Source: JAGWAJ01 sp026707615 (GTDB taxonomy: Bacteria > Acidobacteriota > Vicinamibacteria > Vicinamibacterales > UBA8438). Taken from it: a stretch of 64,000 bases of DNA. The position numbers and the translations under genes are program-made. The DNA is taken from assembly GCA_965207595.1 (NCBI GenBank), contig CBDBMW010000012.1, forward strand, positions 2,108,001 to 2,172,000, written 5' to 3'. Shown piece after piece: positions 26,452-33,791 of the stretch. The first letter of the stretch is position 1. Every line of letters starts with the position of its first letter. The notes beneath the pieces are model-generated. The model made no database searches. It was not told where the DNA came from and saw nothing but the letters and a program-made list of their open reading frames with translations.

Positions 26452-26482
26452 TTGCGGAATCCGCGCCAATCCCGCATATAAT
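26452..26482 (+). promoter_or_regulatory. Probable integrase promoter, leaderless
   Basis: TTGCGG (26452-26457) and a perfect TATAAT (26477-26482) are separated by 19 bp. The integrase ATG is only 6 nt past the -10, so transcription would start at or next to the ATG and the message would lack a leader. The surrounding region is the most AT-rich in the neighbourhood. Confidence 0.6.
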
Positions 26483-26488
26483 GGGGGA

Positions 26489-27700
26489 ATGGATGTTGTA
26501 GCCAAGCCCGCCGCCAAGACCGGTAGAACCAAGCGCCGAGGACGCCATCCCGACAAGGCGCTGTCGGCCGCCTTCGTCCGTTCCGCGCCGCCTGGACGCC
26601 ACGCAGACGGCAACGGCTTGTACCTGTTCGTCCAGCCGACCGGGACCCGAAGCTGGGTCCAGCGGCTCGTCATCCGCGGCCGACGGCGCGAACTCGGACT
26701 CGGCGCCGCCACGCTCGTCCCGCTCGCCAAGGCCCGCGAGCAGGCCCTCGCCAACCGCATGTTGGCCCGCTCGGGCGGCGACCCGCTCGCCGACAAGCGC
26801 CGTGTCCAGGGAGTGCCTACGTTCGCCGAAGCGGCCCGGCGTGTCCTCGAACAGAAGCGCGGCGGCTGGCGCGGCCGGCACCACGTCCACAACTGGTGGC
26901 GGAGCATGGAACGATACGTGTTCCCCCGCGTCGGCGACCGGCCCGTCTCCGAGGTCAACACGGCCGACGTGCTGGAGATCCTCTCGCCGATCTGGCACGT
27001 CAAGGCGGCGACGGCCAGGGAGGTTCGCCAGCGCATCCGCGCGGTGTTGGAGTGGAGCATCGCCCTCGACATGCGGAACGACAACCCATGTGATCGGGTG
27101 GTGCCGGTGCTCGGCCCGCAGAACGACATCGTGACGCACCGGCAGGCGCTGCCCCACCAGGACGTAGCGGCGGCCATTGAGACGGTGCGGGACTCGAAGT
27201 CCGGGCAGCCCGCCGTCAAGCTGGCGTTCGAGCTTCTCGTGTTGACCGCGGCCCGTTCCGGAGAGGTACGGCTTGCGACGTGGGACGAGATGGACGCGGC
27301 CGGGCGCGTGTGGACCGTGCCGGCGTTGCGGATGAAGGCGAAGCGCGAGCACCGCGTTCCGCTGTGCGGCCGTGCGCTGGAGATCCTCGACGTGGCGCGG
27401 GCGCTCGGCGACGATAATCCGCTCGTGTTTCCGATACGGAGCGGGCGGGCGATCTCGCCGTCGACGCTGCCGAAGATGCTCCAGTACCACGAGATCGCCG
27501 CCGTACCACACGGCTTCCGGTCCTCGTTCCGGGACTGGGCGGCCGAGCGGACCGACCATCCACGGGAAGTCATCGAGGCGGCGCTGGCTCACGTCGTCCA
27601 GAACAAGGTCGAGGCCGCCTACGCCCGCTCGGACCTGTTCGAGCGTCGGCGGCTTCTCATGGACGACTGGGCCGAGTATCTGGCGGGCGACGGCTGTTGA
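26489..27700 (+). CDS. int: Tyrosine recombinase, P4-type integrase
   Basis: A 403-residue site-specific integrase. The N-terminal arm-binding domain has the DUF4102 layout (PPGRHADGNGLYLFVQPTG, then RRRELGLGA). The core-binding domain follows (TFAEAARRVLEQ, near 110). The catalytic set is complete: Arg256 (TAARSGEVR), His341-x-x-Arg344 (HGFRSSFRDWA), His368 (ALAHVV) and Tyr378 (VEAAYARSD). It should excise and integrate the element between the repeats at 26332 and 31104. Its first 26 codons are echoed by a broken copy at 31112. Expression probably comes from the TATAAT promoter immediately upstream. Confidence 0.92.
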   Translation: MDVVAKPAAKTGRTKRRGRHPDKALSAAFVRSAPPGRHADGNGLYLFVQPTGTRSWVQRLVIRGRRRELGLGAATLVPLAKAREQALANRMLARSGGDPLADKRRVQGVPTFAEAARRVLEQKRGGWRGRHHVHNWWRSMERYVFPRVGDRPVSEVNTADVLEILSPIWHVKAATAREVRQRIRAVLEWSIALDMRNDNPCDRVVPVLGPQNDIVTHRQALPHQDVAAAIETVRDSKSGQPAVKLAFELLVLTAARSGEVRLATWDEMDAAGRVWTVPALRMKAKREHRVPLCGRALEILDVARALGDDNPLVFPIRSGRAISPSTLPKMLQYHEIAAVPHGFRSSFRDWAAERTDHPREVIEAALAHVVQNKVEAAYARSDLFERRRLLMDDWAEYLAGDGC

Positions 27701-27759
27701 AGCGCCCCGCCACGACGCGGCGCTTAACGGTCCGAACCACAGGCGTCCTGCCGCTCGCC

Positions 27760-28074
27760 TCAAAGGCGGGCCAGGCGCGTGATCTCCCGCTCGATGGCGA
27801 TCAGGTGGACGATGATCTCGATGGCGTCGATGGGCGTGGCCTGCGTGTTCGCCCATCGCGCGATCTGGTTCAGGTTGTTTCCGATGCGGGCGACCTGCCG
27901 GGTGCGCTCGCGCTCGACCTGGGCCGCCGCCGCGGTCCAGGTGCGGGTCCGGGCCATGGCCTGCCGCAGCAGGCGGGAGGGTGAGACGCCGGCCGCGGCG
28001 GCCTTGGCCTGCCACTCGGCGTGCTCGTCCGGCGTCACGCGGGCGCGGACGACGGCGGTGCGGTGGTCAGTCAT
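27760..28074 (-). CDS. MobC-like mobilisation (relaxosome accessory) protein
   Basis: A 104-residue protein resembling MobC-type relaxosome components: a ribbon-helix-helix-like front (VVRARVTPDEHAEWQAKAA, then GVSPSRLLRQAM) and the characteristic RQVARIGNNLNQIARWAN helix. These proteins bind oriT and help the relaxase open it. ATG 28074 is preceded by GGAGGTG at ideal spacing; the frame upstream is not coding. It points toward the integrase end, with 59 nt between stops. No relaxase gene follows, so mobilisation would need one supplied in trans, or the element has lost it. Three perfect inverted repeats lie just upstream. Confidence 0.75.
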   Translation of the reverse strand: MTDHRTAVVRARVTPDEHAEWQAKAAAAGVSPSRLLRQAMARTRTWTAAAAQVERERTRQVARIGNNLNQIARWANTQATPIDAIEIIVHLIAIEREITRLARL

Positions 28075-28157
28075 CTGAGCACCTCCAGTGAGGAACGGCG
28101 CGCACGCCGCCGCTCGGCCGCGAGCCCCGTCGGGGCCGCGGGAAGCCGGGGGATCGA

Positions 28158-28241
28158 AGGGGGCGCGCAGCGCCCCCTCGCCAGCCCCATGTAGCACATG
28201 GGGTAAGCTGGCTCCCGCCATCTACATGACGGGAGCCAGCT
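28158..28241. other. Cluster of three perfect inverted repeats, candidate oriT
   Basis: Three perfect hairpins follow one another within 84 bp. They are agggggcgc/gcgccccct (28158-28166, 28170-28178, loop 3), ccccatgt/acatgggg (28185-28192, 28196-28203, loop 3) and agctggctcccg/cgggagccagct (28206-28217, 28230-28241, loop 12). They lie 84 bp upstream of the MobC-like start. Inverted repeats beside mobC are typical of origins of transfer. Terminators or operators are alternatives for single hairpins, but less so for three in a row. Confidence 0.5.
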
Positions 28242-28769
28242 CTTTCCGGGGGCCGTTTCCGTCGTTCGTGAGCTGGTCATTTCGGATCTGCTGAGCGGGT
28301 CGAGACCCTTCAAGTGCGGCCGGGTTTCCGACTGAGGTTCCCGCGTCGTCGTCTGCCCCGGTCACTCTGATGGGATGGAGCGGGGCTGTTGAGATCCGGT
28401 GGGGCGACGGGATTGCTCGGGTCTCATGTGCTCCGGTGGTCCTCGTCTCGTTCGACGCGGTGGCCCTGGTCCGGCGGATCGACGTGGTTCTGTTCCGTGG
28501 ACTCGAGGCGGTTCTGGTGCAAGTCATCGACGTTGTGCCGCTCCGCACCGTGCTGGTCGAGTGTAGCACGGAGGAAGTGTAAACTACTGACCAGTAATGC
28601 TTTACGGAAATGTACGCTGCCGGACGGTACGAGCGCCAACCGGACCGCACAGGCATCCTCGTACGACCTCTCCGCACTGCGAATCTGCGAATCCGTCCGG
28701 CCGTTTTCTGGAGGGAGCGTCTGAGAGGGCATCGTCGTCTAAAGGCCAATCTGGACGAGCGTGCGCGGA

Positions 28770-28835
28770 GCCGGCGTCCAGGCCGCAGCCCCGCGCAGCG
28801 GGGGCGGAGCGCTAGCGGAGCGCCTGGACGCCGGC
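28770..28835. repeat. 13-bp perfect inverted repeat
   Basis: gccggcgtccagg (28770-28782) is matched by its exact reverse complement at 28823-28835, separated by 40 GC-rich bases that themselves contain short palindromes. Upstream of the DUF262 nuclease gene; role unknown. Confidence 0.6.
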
Positions 28836-29055
28836 GAGCACACGCTCACGCTGGCAGGCCTGACGATGCCGGCGGTGACCACGGTGCCAAGAAGAGCGGA
28901 TGACGGCAAGGGTCTACGACCTGTGCGCGATCCTTCCATGGCCAGGCCCCGTTACCGTACGCTACGATGCCGCCCATCTGGAGGCGTAGGCTTCCGGCCA
29001 TCAGCCCTTGCGGTGCCGGCGGTTCTGGCACAGGCTGGCGAGTTGGGGACTGTCG

Positions 29056-30957
29056 ATGGAGAAGAAGTTCAGTAGTGACGAGTTGCCGCTGGCGGAGCTT
29101 CTCGGTCGGGCCGAGCGCGGCGAACTGCAACTGCCGGACTTTCAGCGCGGCTGGGTGTGGGACGACGAGCACATCCGAAGCTTGCTGGTGTCGATCTCGC
29201 TGTCGTACCCGATTGGCGCGGTCATGACACTGGTCGCCGGCAATCCCGATGTCAACTTCAAGGCGCGACTGCTCGAAGGCGTGACGCGGCCCGCCGCGCC
29301 CGCGCCCGAGGTGCTTCTGCTGGACGGCCAGCAGCGACTGACGTCGCTGTATCAGGCCCTGAAGTCTCGTGAACCGGTTCGCACGCGAGACAGCCGCGGC
29401 AACGAGTTGCTCAGGCACTACTACGCCAGCATCAAGGCCTGCATCGACCCGTCGTCGGACCGAGAGGAAGACGGTATCGTGGCTGTCCCCGCGGATCGCA
29501 TCGTCCGGAGCGACTTCGGTCGAACGATCGACCTGGACTTGAGCACCCGTGAGCTGGAGATCGCGGAGGAGATGTTCCCGCTGAACATCGTTCTCGACGG
29601 CGGCGTCACGATGGACTGGCAGATGGCGTACCTGCAGTCAGGACCGGGCGAATTGCCGGATCGAGTCGATCGATGGAAGCGGTTTCAGGACGGAATCATT
29701 AAGTCGTTCGAGCAGTACCAGGTGCCGACGATCGATCTGGCCAAGTCGACGCCGAAGGAAGCGGTTTGCTCAGTATTCGAGAAGGTCAACACGGGCGGCG
29801 TCACGCTGACGGTGTTCGAGCTGCTGACGGCGACGTACGCCGCAGACGACTTCGAGTTGCGCAAGGATTGGGACGAGCGACACGAGCGACTCGCGCGGCA
29901 TGAACTGCTGGCGAAGGTCAACGCCAGCATGTTCCTCCAGATCGTCACCCTGCTCGCCACCTACGACCGGCGCAAGTCGCACCTACAAGCGTCCCCGGAG
30001 GACGACAGGGCGCCCGCGGTGTCCTGTAAGCGCCGCGAGGTCTTGCGGCTGCCGCTCGACGACTACCGGCGATGGGCCGACCGTGCCGAGGACGGGCTGG
30101 AGCGCGCGGTGCCGTTCCTTCACAACCACCGCATCTTCCGTTACCGGGACCTGCCGTACGCGACGCAGTTGGTGCCCCTCGGGGCCATCTTCGGATGGAC
30201 GAGAAGGGCGGAGACGTATGTGGCGCGGGAGCGGCTCGGGCGGTGGTTCTGGTGCGGTGTTCTCGGAGAGATGTACGGGGGCGCCACGGAAACCCGGTTC
30301 GCCATCGACCTGGAGGACTGCATCGCGTGGATCGACGATGCGGGCGACGGCAGCACTCCGCGAACGGTGCAGGCGGCGCAGTTTCAGGCCGAGCGGCTGC
30401 TCACGCTGCGGACGCGGAACAGTGCTGCGTACAAGGGGCTGTACGCGCTCCAGATGAAACAGGGCGGGCGGGACTTCATGACCGGTCAGCCGATCGATGT
30501 CAACGCATACCTGGAACACGCCATCGACATCCACCACGTGTTCCCGCGGGCGTGGTGCGCTGGCCACACACCGCAAGGAAGTCGAGCTGCCGGCACCGAC
30601 AAGCCCGTAGAGCCGTGGATCGCCGACTGCATCGTGAACAAGACGGCCCTGGACGCCCACACGAACCGCCGCATCGGCGGCAACGCGCCCAGTGTCTACC
30701 TCTCGCGAATCGAGGCGGGCGACGGGATCGAGGCGCACGTTTTGGACGGCTTTCTGCGCTCTCATGACATCGATCCGGCGGCGCTGCGCCGCGACCACTT
30801 CGCGCAGTTCTTCAACCAGCGATTCGAGAGCCTCCTGCGACACGCGGAGAGCGCCATGGGCAAGCCGGCGAATCGGCGACCCGAGCGGGACGAGAGCCCG
30901 TTCGCCGAGCAGGACGCGACCATCGAACGAGACGCGCTGAACGGCGGGGGGCAATGA
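29056..30957 (+). CDS. DUF262 and DUF1524 HNH protein (GmrSD-like restriction protein)
   Basis: A 633-residue two-domain protein. The N-terminal DUF262 (ParB/sulfiredoxin-like, GmrS-type) domain has LQLPDFQRGWVWDDEHI and LLLDGQQRLTSLYQAL. The C-terminal DUF1524 HNH-like domain has IDIHHVFPRAWC and CIVNKTALDAHTNRRIGG, where the histidine and asparagine residues are catalytic in relatives. In GmrSD this pair cuts phage DNA with modified, glucosylated hydroxymethylcytosine; several other anti-phage systems use the same fusion. ATG 29056 follows GGGGA; a longer frame from 29008 is unlikely. It is the only sizeable cargo gene of the proposed mobile element, so anti-phage defence is the likely role. 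Confidence 0.83.
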   Translation: MEKKFSSDELPLAELLGRAERGELQLPDFQRGWVWDDEHIRSLLVSISLSYPIGAVMTLVAGNPDVNFKARLLEGVTRPAAPAPEVLLLDGQQRLTSLYQALKSREPVRTRDSRGNELLRHYYASIKACIDPSSDREEDGIVAVPADRIVRSDFGRTIDLDLSTRELEIAEEMFPLNIVLDGGVTMDWQMAYLQSGPGELPDRVDRWKRFQDGIIKSFEQYQVPTIDLAKSTPKEAVCSVFEKVNTGGVTLTVFELLTATYAADDFELRKDWDERHERLARHELLAKVNASMFLQIVTLLATYDRRKSHLQASPEDDRAPAVSCKRREVLRLPLDDYRRWADRAEDGLERAVPFLHNHRIFRYRDLPYATQLVPLGAIFGWTRRAETYVARERLGRWFWCGVLGEMYGGATETRFAIDLEDCIAWIDDAGDGSTPRTVQAAQFQAERLLTLRTRNSAAYKGLYALQMKQGGRDFMTGQPIDVNAYLEHAIDIHHVFPRAWCAGHTPQGSRAAGTDKPVEPWIADCIVNKTALDAHTNRRIGGNAPSVYLSRIEAGDGIEAHVLDGFLRSHDIDPAALRRDHFAQFFNQRFESLLRHAESAMGKPANRRPERDESPFAEQDATIERDALNGGGQ

Positions 30958-31103
30958 ACGGGCCGAGGTTCGGAGCGGTTCGCGGGCGGCTCGGATGGTT
31001 CCCTGGATTCCCGCGCGGAGTGTGGTAATGGACGAGGGAACCGCAACCGGCAGGCCGCCAGCAAGTCACCTATTTATGGCCACTTACGAGGATTAGGCGA
31101 CTC

Positions 31104-31121
31104 GCGTTGCCTTGACGACCA
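31104..31121. other. Candidate right attachment repeat (attR)
   Basis: gcgttgccttgacgacca matches the 18 bases at 26332-26349 at 17 positions, same orientation, 4.77 kb apart. It overlaps the TTG start of an integrase-gene stub. Confidence 0.5.
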
Positions 31122-31189
31122 CGGTGTATCCCGCTCCCTCGCCCCGCAGAACCAAGGGCCGGGGACGCTGTCCCGACAAGGCGCTCTCT
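31112..31189 (+). pseudogene. 5' stub of an integrase gene
   Basis: From the TTG at 31112 the frame reads about 26 codons that align residue for residue with the start of the integrase at 26489, ending in RRTKGRGRCPDKALS against GRTKRRGRHPDKALS. At DNA level 31148-31189 matches 26525-26566 at 36 of 42 positions. Similarity ends at codon 26, after which the frame runs on in phase into the FGE-like gene. It looks like the leftover start of an older integrase. Confidence 0.65.
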
Positions 31190-31243
31190 CGGGGCTATGG
31201 GATACTGCCGCGGTCGATGCATCGTATTCACCGGCGCTGTCTG

Positions 31244-32212
31244 ATGCCGCTTTCGCTTCGGGCTCGCACCGGTAGCCTCATCGCGAGATTCCGCAAGGGC
31301 CGTGCCGCAGTGCGCGCCGGGTTGCTTGCGGTCGCCGGGCACCGTCGTCGAATCCGTTCGGAGAGAACGCGTCAGATCGAGGCGCCCGTCCTGCACGTGG
31401 TGCTCGTCCTGTACGTGGCAGCTTGTGCTGCGGCGCTGCTGGGTGAAGAGGGGACGGCGGAGGCCGGCGAGCAACACCGGAGGTCGGGGCAGGTGTTCCG
31501 GGACTGTGCAGTCTGCCCGGAGATGGTGGCGGTGCCGGCGGGACGCTTCCGGATGGGCTGCGTGTCTGGCATGTTCTGCCTCGACGACGAATTCCCCGTG
31601 CGCGAGGTCCGATTGGGGTCGTTCGCGTTGTCGAGGCACGAGGTGACGTTCGCCGAGTACGGCCGCTTCGTCGCGGCGACAGGCCGCGATCGGCCGGACG
31701 ACCGGGGCTGGGGTCGGGGCCGGCGTCCGGTGATCGGCGTGTCGTGGGAGGATGCGGCAGCCTATGCCGACTGGCTGTCCGCGGAGACAGGGGAGGCGTA
31801 TCGCCTGCCGAGCGAGGCGGAGTGGGAGTACGCGACGCGCGCGGGCACGACGACGTCGTACGGCTGGGGCCCGTTCATCGGGCGCAACCGGGCCAACTGC
31901 GATGGCTGCGGCAGCCGGTGGGACGCTTCCCGGACGGCCCCGGTCGGATCGTTCGCGCCCAATCCCTGGGGCCTGCACGACATGCACGGCAACGTATGGG
32001 AATGGGTTGCGGACTGCTGGCATGCGGATTACTTTGGCGCCCCGAGCGACGGCTCGGCGCGTACGCACGGAGAGAACTGCAGCCACCGCGTGGTGCGCGG
32101 CGGCTCCTGGTACAGCTTCGGGCTGATCCTGCGCGCGGCGTTCCGCCTCTGGGAGGCGGTCGGCGTACGCGACGCCTACATCGGCATTCGGCTGGCGAGG
32201 TCGATCGACTAG
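31244..32212 (+). CDS. Formylglycine-generating-enzyme (SUMF1/FGE-sulfatase) domain protein
   Basis: The C-terminal 240 residues form an FGE-sulfatase domain: MVAVPAGRFRMGCVSG, SRHEVTFAEYGRFVA, GVSWEDAAAYADWLSAETG, YRLPSEAEWEYATRAGT, NVWEWVADCW, HRVVRGGSW and IGIRLARS. True FGEs oxidise a sulfatase cysteine to formylglycine, but many bacterial members do other jobs. A single hydrophobic segment (VVLVLYVAACAAALL) suggests export or anchoring. The start is uncertain: ATG 31244 is taken (322 residues), ATG 31217 is possible, and the frame is continuous back to the integrase stub at 31112. Neither ATG has a good ribosome site. The two lipoprotein genes downstream are very close. No sulfatase gene is in the window. 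Confidence 0.78.
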   Translation: MPLSLRARTGSLIARFRKGRAAVRAGLLAVAGHRRRIRSERTRQIEAPVLHVVLVLYVAACAAALLGEEGTAEAGEQHRRSGQVFRDCAVCPEMVAVPAGRFRMGCVSGMFCLDDEFPVREVRLGSFALSRHEVTFAEYGRFVAATGRDRPDDRGWGRGRRPVIGVSWEDAAAYADWLSAETGEAYRLPSEAEWEYATRAGTTTSYGWGPFIGRNRANCDGCGSRWDASRTAPVGSFAPNPWGLHDMHGNVWEWVADCWHADYFGAPSDGSARTHGENCSHRVVRGGSWYSFGLILRAAFRLWEAVGVRDAYIGIRLARSID

Positions 32213-32223
32213 GAGGAGTGCTT

Positions 32224-32604
32224 GTGGGTCCGAACGGCCGATGGCGACTCGCGATCGCTGCGGGCGCCCTGCTGCTGATCGTCGGCTGCGCGGCGCGCTC
32301 CGCAGAGCCGCCCGAGCGCCGGGCCGAAACCGTTCCGAGAGCGCATCCGCCCGTCGAACGGTTCCTCGACTGCCTCTCGATGTGGCGCTCGGGCTGGGTC
32401 GAAGGCGTCACCCTCTGGGGCAGCGGCGAGACCTACCCCTCGCGCTGGGCCGAAGCCCAGAAGCAGACCTACCGCCTCAACCGCCATCTGGCGGCGAGCA
32501 TCCTCGGAGAAGCGTGTCACCCCCCGGAGACGTACCAGCACATCGACGGGCGCGCGCGGGTGACGGGATGGATCCGGGTCGACGAGCGCGAGGACGACCC
32601 GTGA
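32224..32604 (+). CDS. Small lipoprotein, first of a tandem pair
   Basis: A 126-residue lipoprotein beginning with GTG 32224 behind a perfect AGGAGGAG ribosome site, 11 nt after the FGE-like gene. The leader LLLIVGCAA contains the lipobox. The mature part (ERFLDCLSMWRSGWVEGVTLWGSG, RLNRHLAASILGEACHPPETY, in pieces) aligns with the next gene: both share RF-x2-C, a W near +10, GV, a glycine turn, Nx-HLA, an A-C pair and a P-x-E. The two cysteines may form a disulfide. No known family recognised. Probably an operon partner of the FGE-like protein. Confidence 0.72.
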   Translation: MGPNGRWRLAIAAGALLLIVGCAARSAEPPERRAETVPRAHPPVERFLDCLSMWRSGWVEGVTLWGSGETYPSRWAEAQKQTYRLNRHLAASILGEACHPPETYQHIDGRARVTGWIRVDEREDDP

Positions 32605-32969
32605 TGAAGCTCAGCCCCGTCGTCTCCCTGCTGGTACTCGCCGGCTGCGCGACTGGCCGCTTCGGGGCCGTGCAGCCGGCCGTGGCACGCTTCGAGAGTT
32701 GCTACGAGCTGCGGGAGGAGTGGCCGAAGGGCGTCAGCGCGCGCGGCGGCCCGCTCGAACGGCGAGCCTACGAGTTGAACCAGCACCTGGCCTACGAGAT
32801 CGGATACGCCTGCCGGCCCGGCGAGTCGGTCGTCTTGGCCGAGCGCGGCGGCGGCGCTCCGGGATTGGGGATTCGGGGCAGCGGCACCCAGGCCGACGGG
32901 ACCGAGGGCGGGATCCAGCCGCACACCCCGGCGGCCGCCGAACCGGCGCGGACCGCGGTGCCGCGGTAG
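32604..32969 (+). CDS. Small lipoprotein, second of a tandem pair
   Basis: A 121-residue lipoprotein whose ATG shares one base with the previous stop (TGATG), so translation is coupled. The lipobox is LLVLAGC. The core (ARFESCYELREEWPKGVSARG, then ELNQHLAYEIGYACRPGES) is a diverged sister of the previous protein with the same cysteine spacing. The C-terminal 40 residues are a low-complexity glycine, proline and alanine tail. Function unknown. Confidence 0.72.
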   Translation: MKLSPVVSLLVLAGCATGRFGAVQPAVARFESCYELREEWPKGVSARGGPLERRAYELNQHLAYEIGYACRPGESVVLAERGGGAPGLGIRGSGTQADGTEGGIQPHTPAAAEPARTAVPR

Positions 32970-32987
32970 GCGCACTCGCTCGATGCG

Positions 32988-33671
32988 CTATCGCGCGACC
33001 GGGTCACGCGCACGAAGAGTGAAGCTCCACTCCGAGTAGATGGCGTGCCGGGGCCGCCAGATGGCGCCGACCTTGATTCGTTCGTACTGATACGCACCGC
33101 GCATGGAGTGACCGGGGGCGAAGTTCCAGCGGACGCCCAGTCTGGACCGGGACCGCATGAACCCCTGGCGCTCGAAGGCCACTCCCTGGTGGAACCACGG
33201 CGACAGCCGGGCCCGGGGGCGTTCGACCTCGACCTGCTGGCGGTAGCGGTTGAAGTCGGGCACATCCGCCTGACCGATGTGGCGCTCGTAGAGGGTCGTG
33301 CCTTCCACCCGGAAGTCCCGTCGCAGGAGCGGATACGTCAGGCCGGCGCGCACGCGGTGATCCCAGCCGAAATCGAGGCCGGCCGGCGCGCGATGCAGGA
33401 GGACGTAGCCAATCGCCACGCTCACGAGATCGCTCAGCACGAGATCCACGTCGGTCTCGACTCGCCGGTCGTACAGGGTCTCCAGCGAATCTCGCACGCG
33501 GGCGACGCCCCTCGCACTCCAGGCGGTCCGGTCCGATTCGAAGACGCGCAGCTCCGCGTCGGTCCACGACTCGACGTCGTCGGCCGCTCGCGCCGGCTCC
33601 GGCAGCGACGGGAGCACGAGAACCGCGAAGGACAGCGCCGCAAGCCTGCGGATCGACGCGCGGAGTCGCAT
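32988..33671 (-). CDS. DUF2490 family outer-membrane-like protein
   Basis: A 227-residue exported protein with a signal peptide ending near EPARAA. It then has alternating aromatic and charged strands typical of a beta-barrel, with the DUF2490 opening ESWTDAELRVFESDRTAWS. Other strands are SVAIGYVLLHRAP, VRAGLTYPLLRRDFRVEG, and the repeated R-x-R-L-x-x-W-F pattern. The ATG at 33671 is preferred to a TTG at 33686. It ends convergently 19 nt from the lipoprotein pair. Role unknown; DUF2490 barrels are found across Bacteroidota and Acidobacteriota. Confidence 0.7.
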   Translation of the reverse strand: MRLRASIRRLAALSFAVLVLPSLPEPARAADDVESWTDAELRVFESDRTAWSARGVARVRDSLETLYDRRVETDVDLVLSDLVSVAIGYVLLHRAPAGLDFGWDHRVRAGLTYPLLRRDFRVEGTTLYERHIGQADVPDFNRYRQQVEVERPRARLSPWFHQGVAFERQGFMRSRSRLGVRWNFAPGHSMRGAYQYERIKVGAIWRPRHAIYSEWSFTLRARDPVAR

Positions 33672-33791
33672 GGAGTGAAGATCCAATCATGCGGCGCCGG
33701 GGCAAGCGGGAGGCTCGCTTGGTAGGATCACGGGAGACGCTTGCGCCTCGGATCGGGTAGTGCGTCCGTTGAGTCGCGCAAAGAGGCATTG

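Larger units (their letters stand above)
28075..29055. other. Long non-coding segment of the mobile element
   Basis: About 980 bases with no open frame that looks coding on either strand. It contains the candidate oriT (28158-28241), an AT-richer patch with TAAACTACTG near 28580, and a 13-bp perfect inverted repeat (28770-28782 and 28823-28835) about 220 nt before the DUF262 gene. It may hold the oriT, promoters and a small RNA, but none is proven. Confidence 0.5.

Noticed and set aside
28222..28749. Possible genes in the gene-free part of the mobile element (both strands)
   Set aside because: Frames are short, mutually overlapping, lack ribosome sites and show no family motif.
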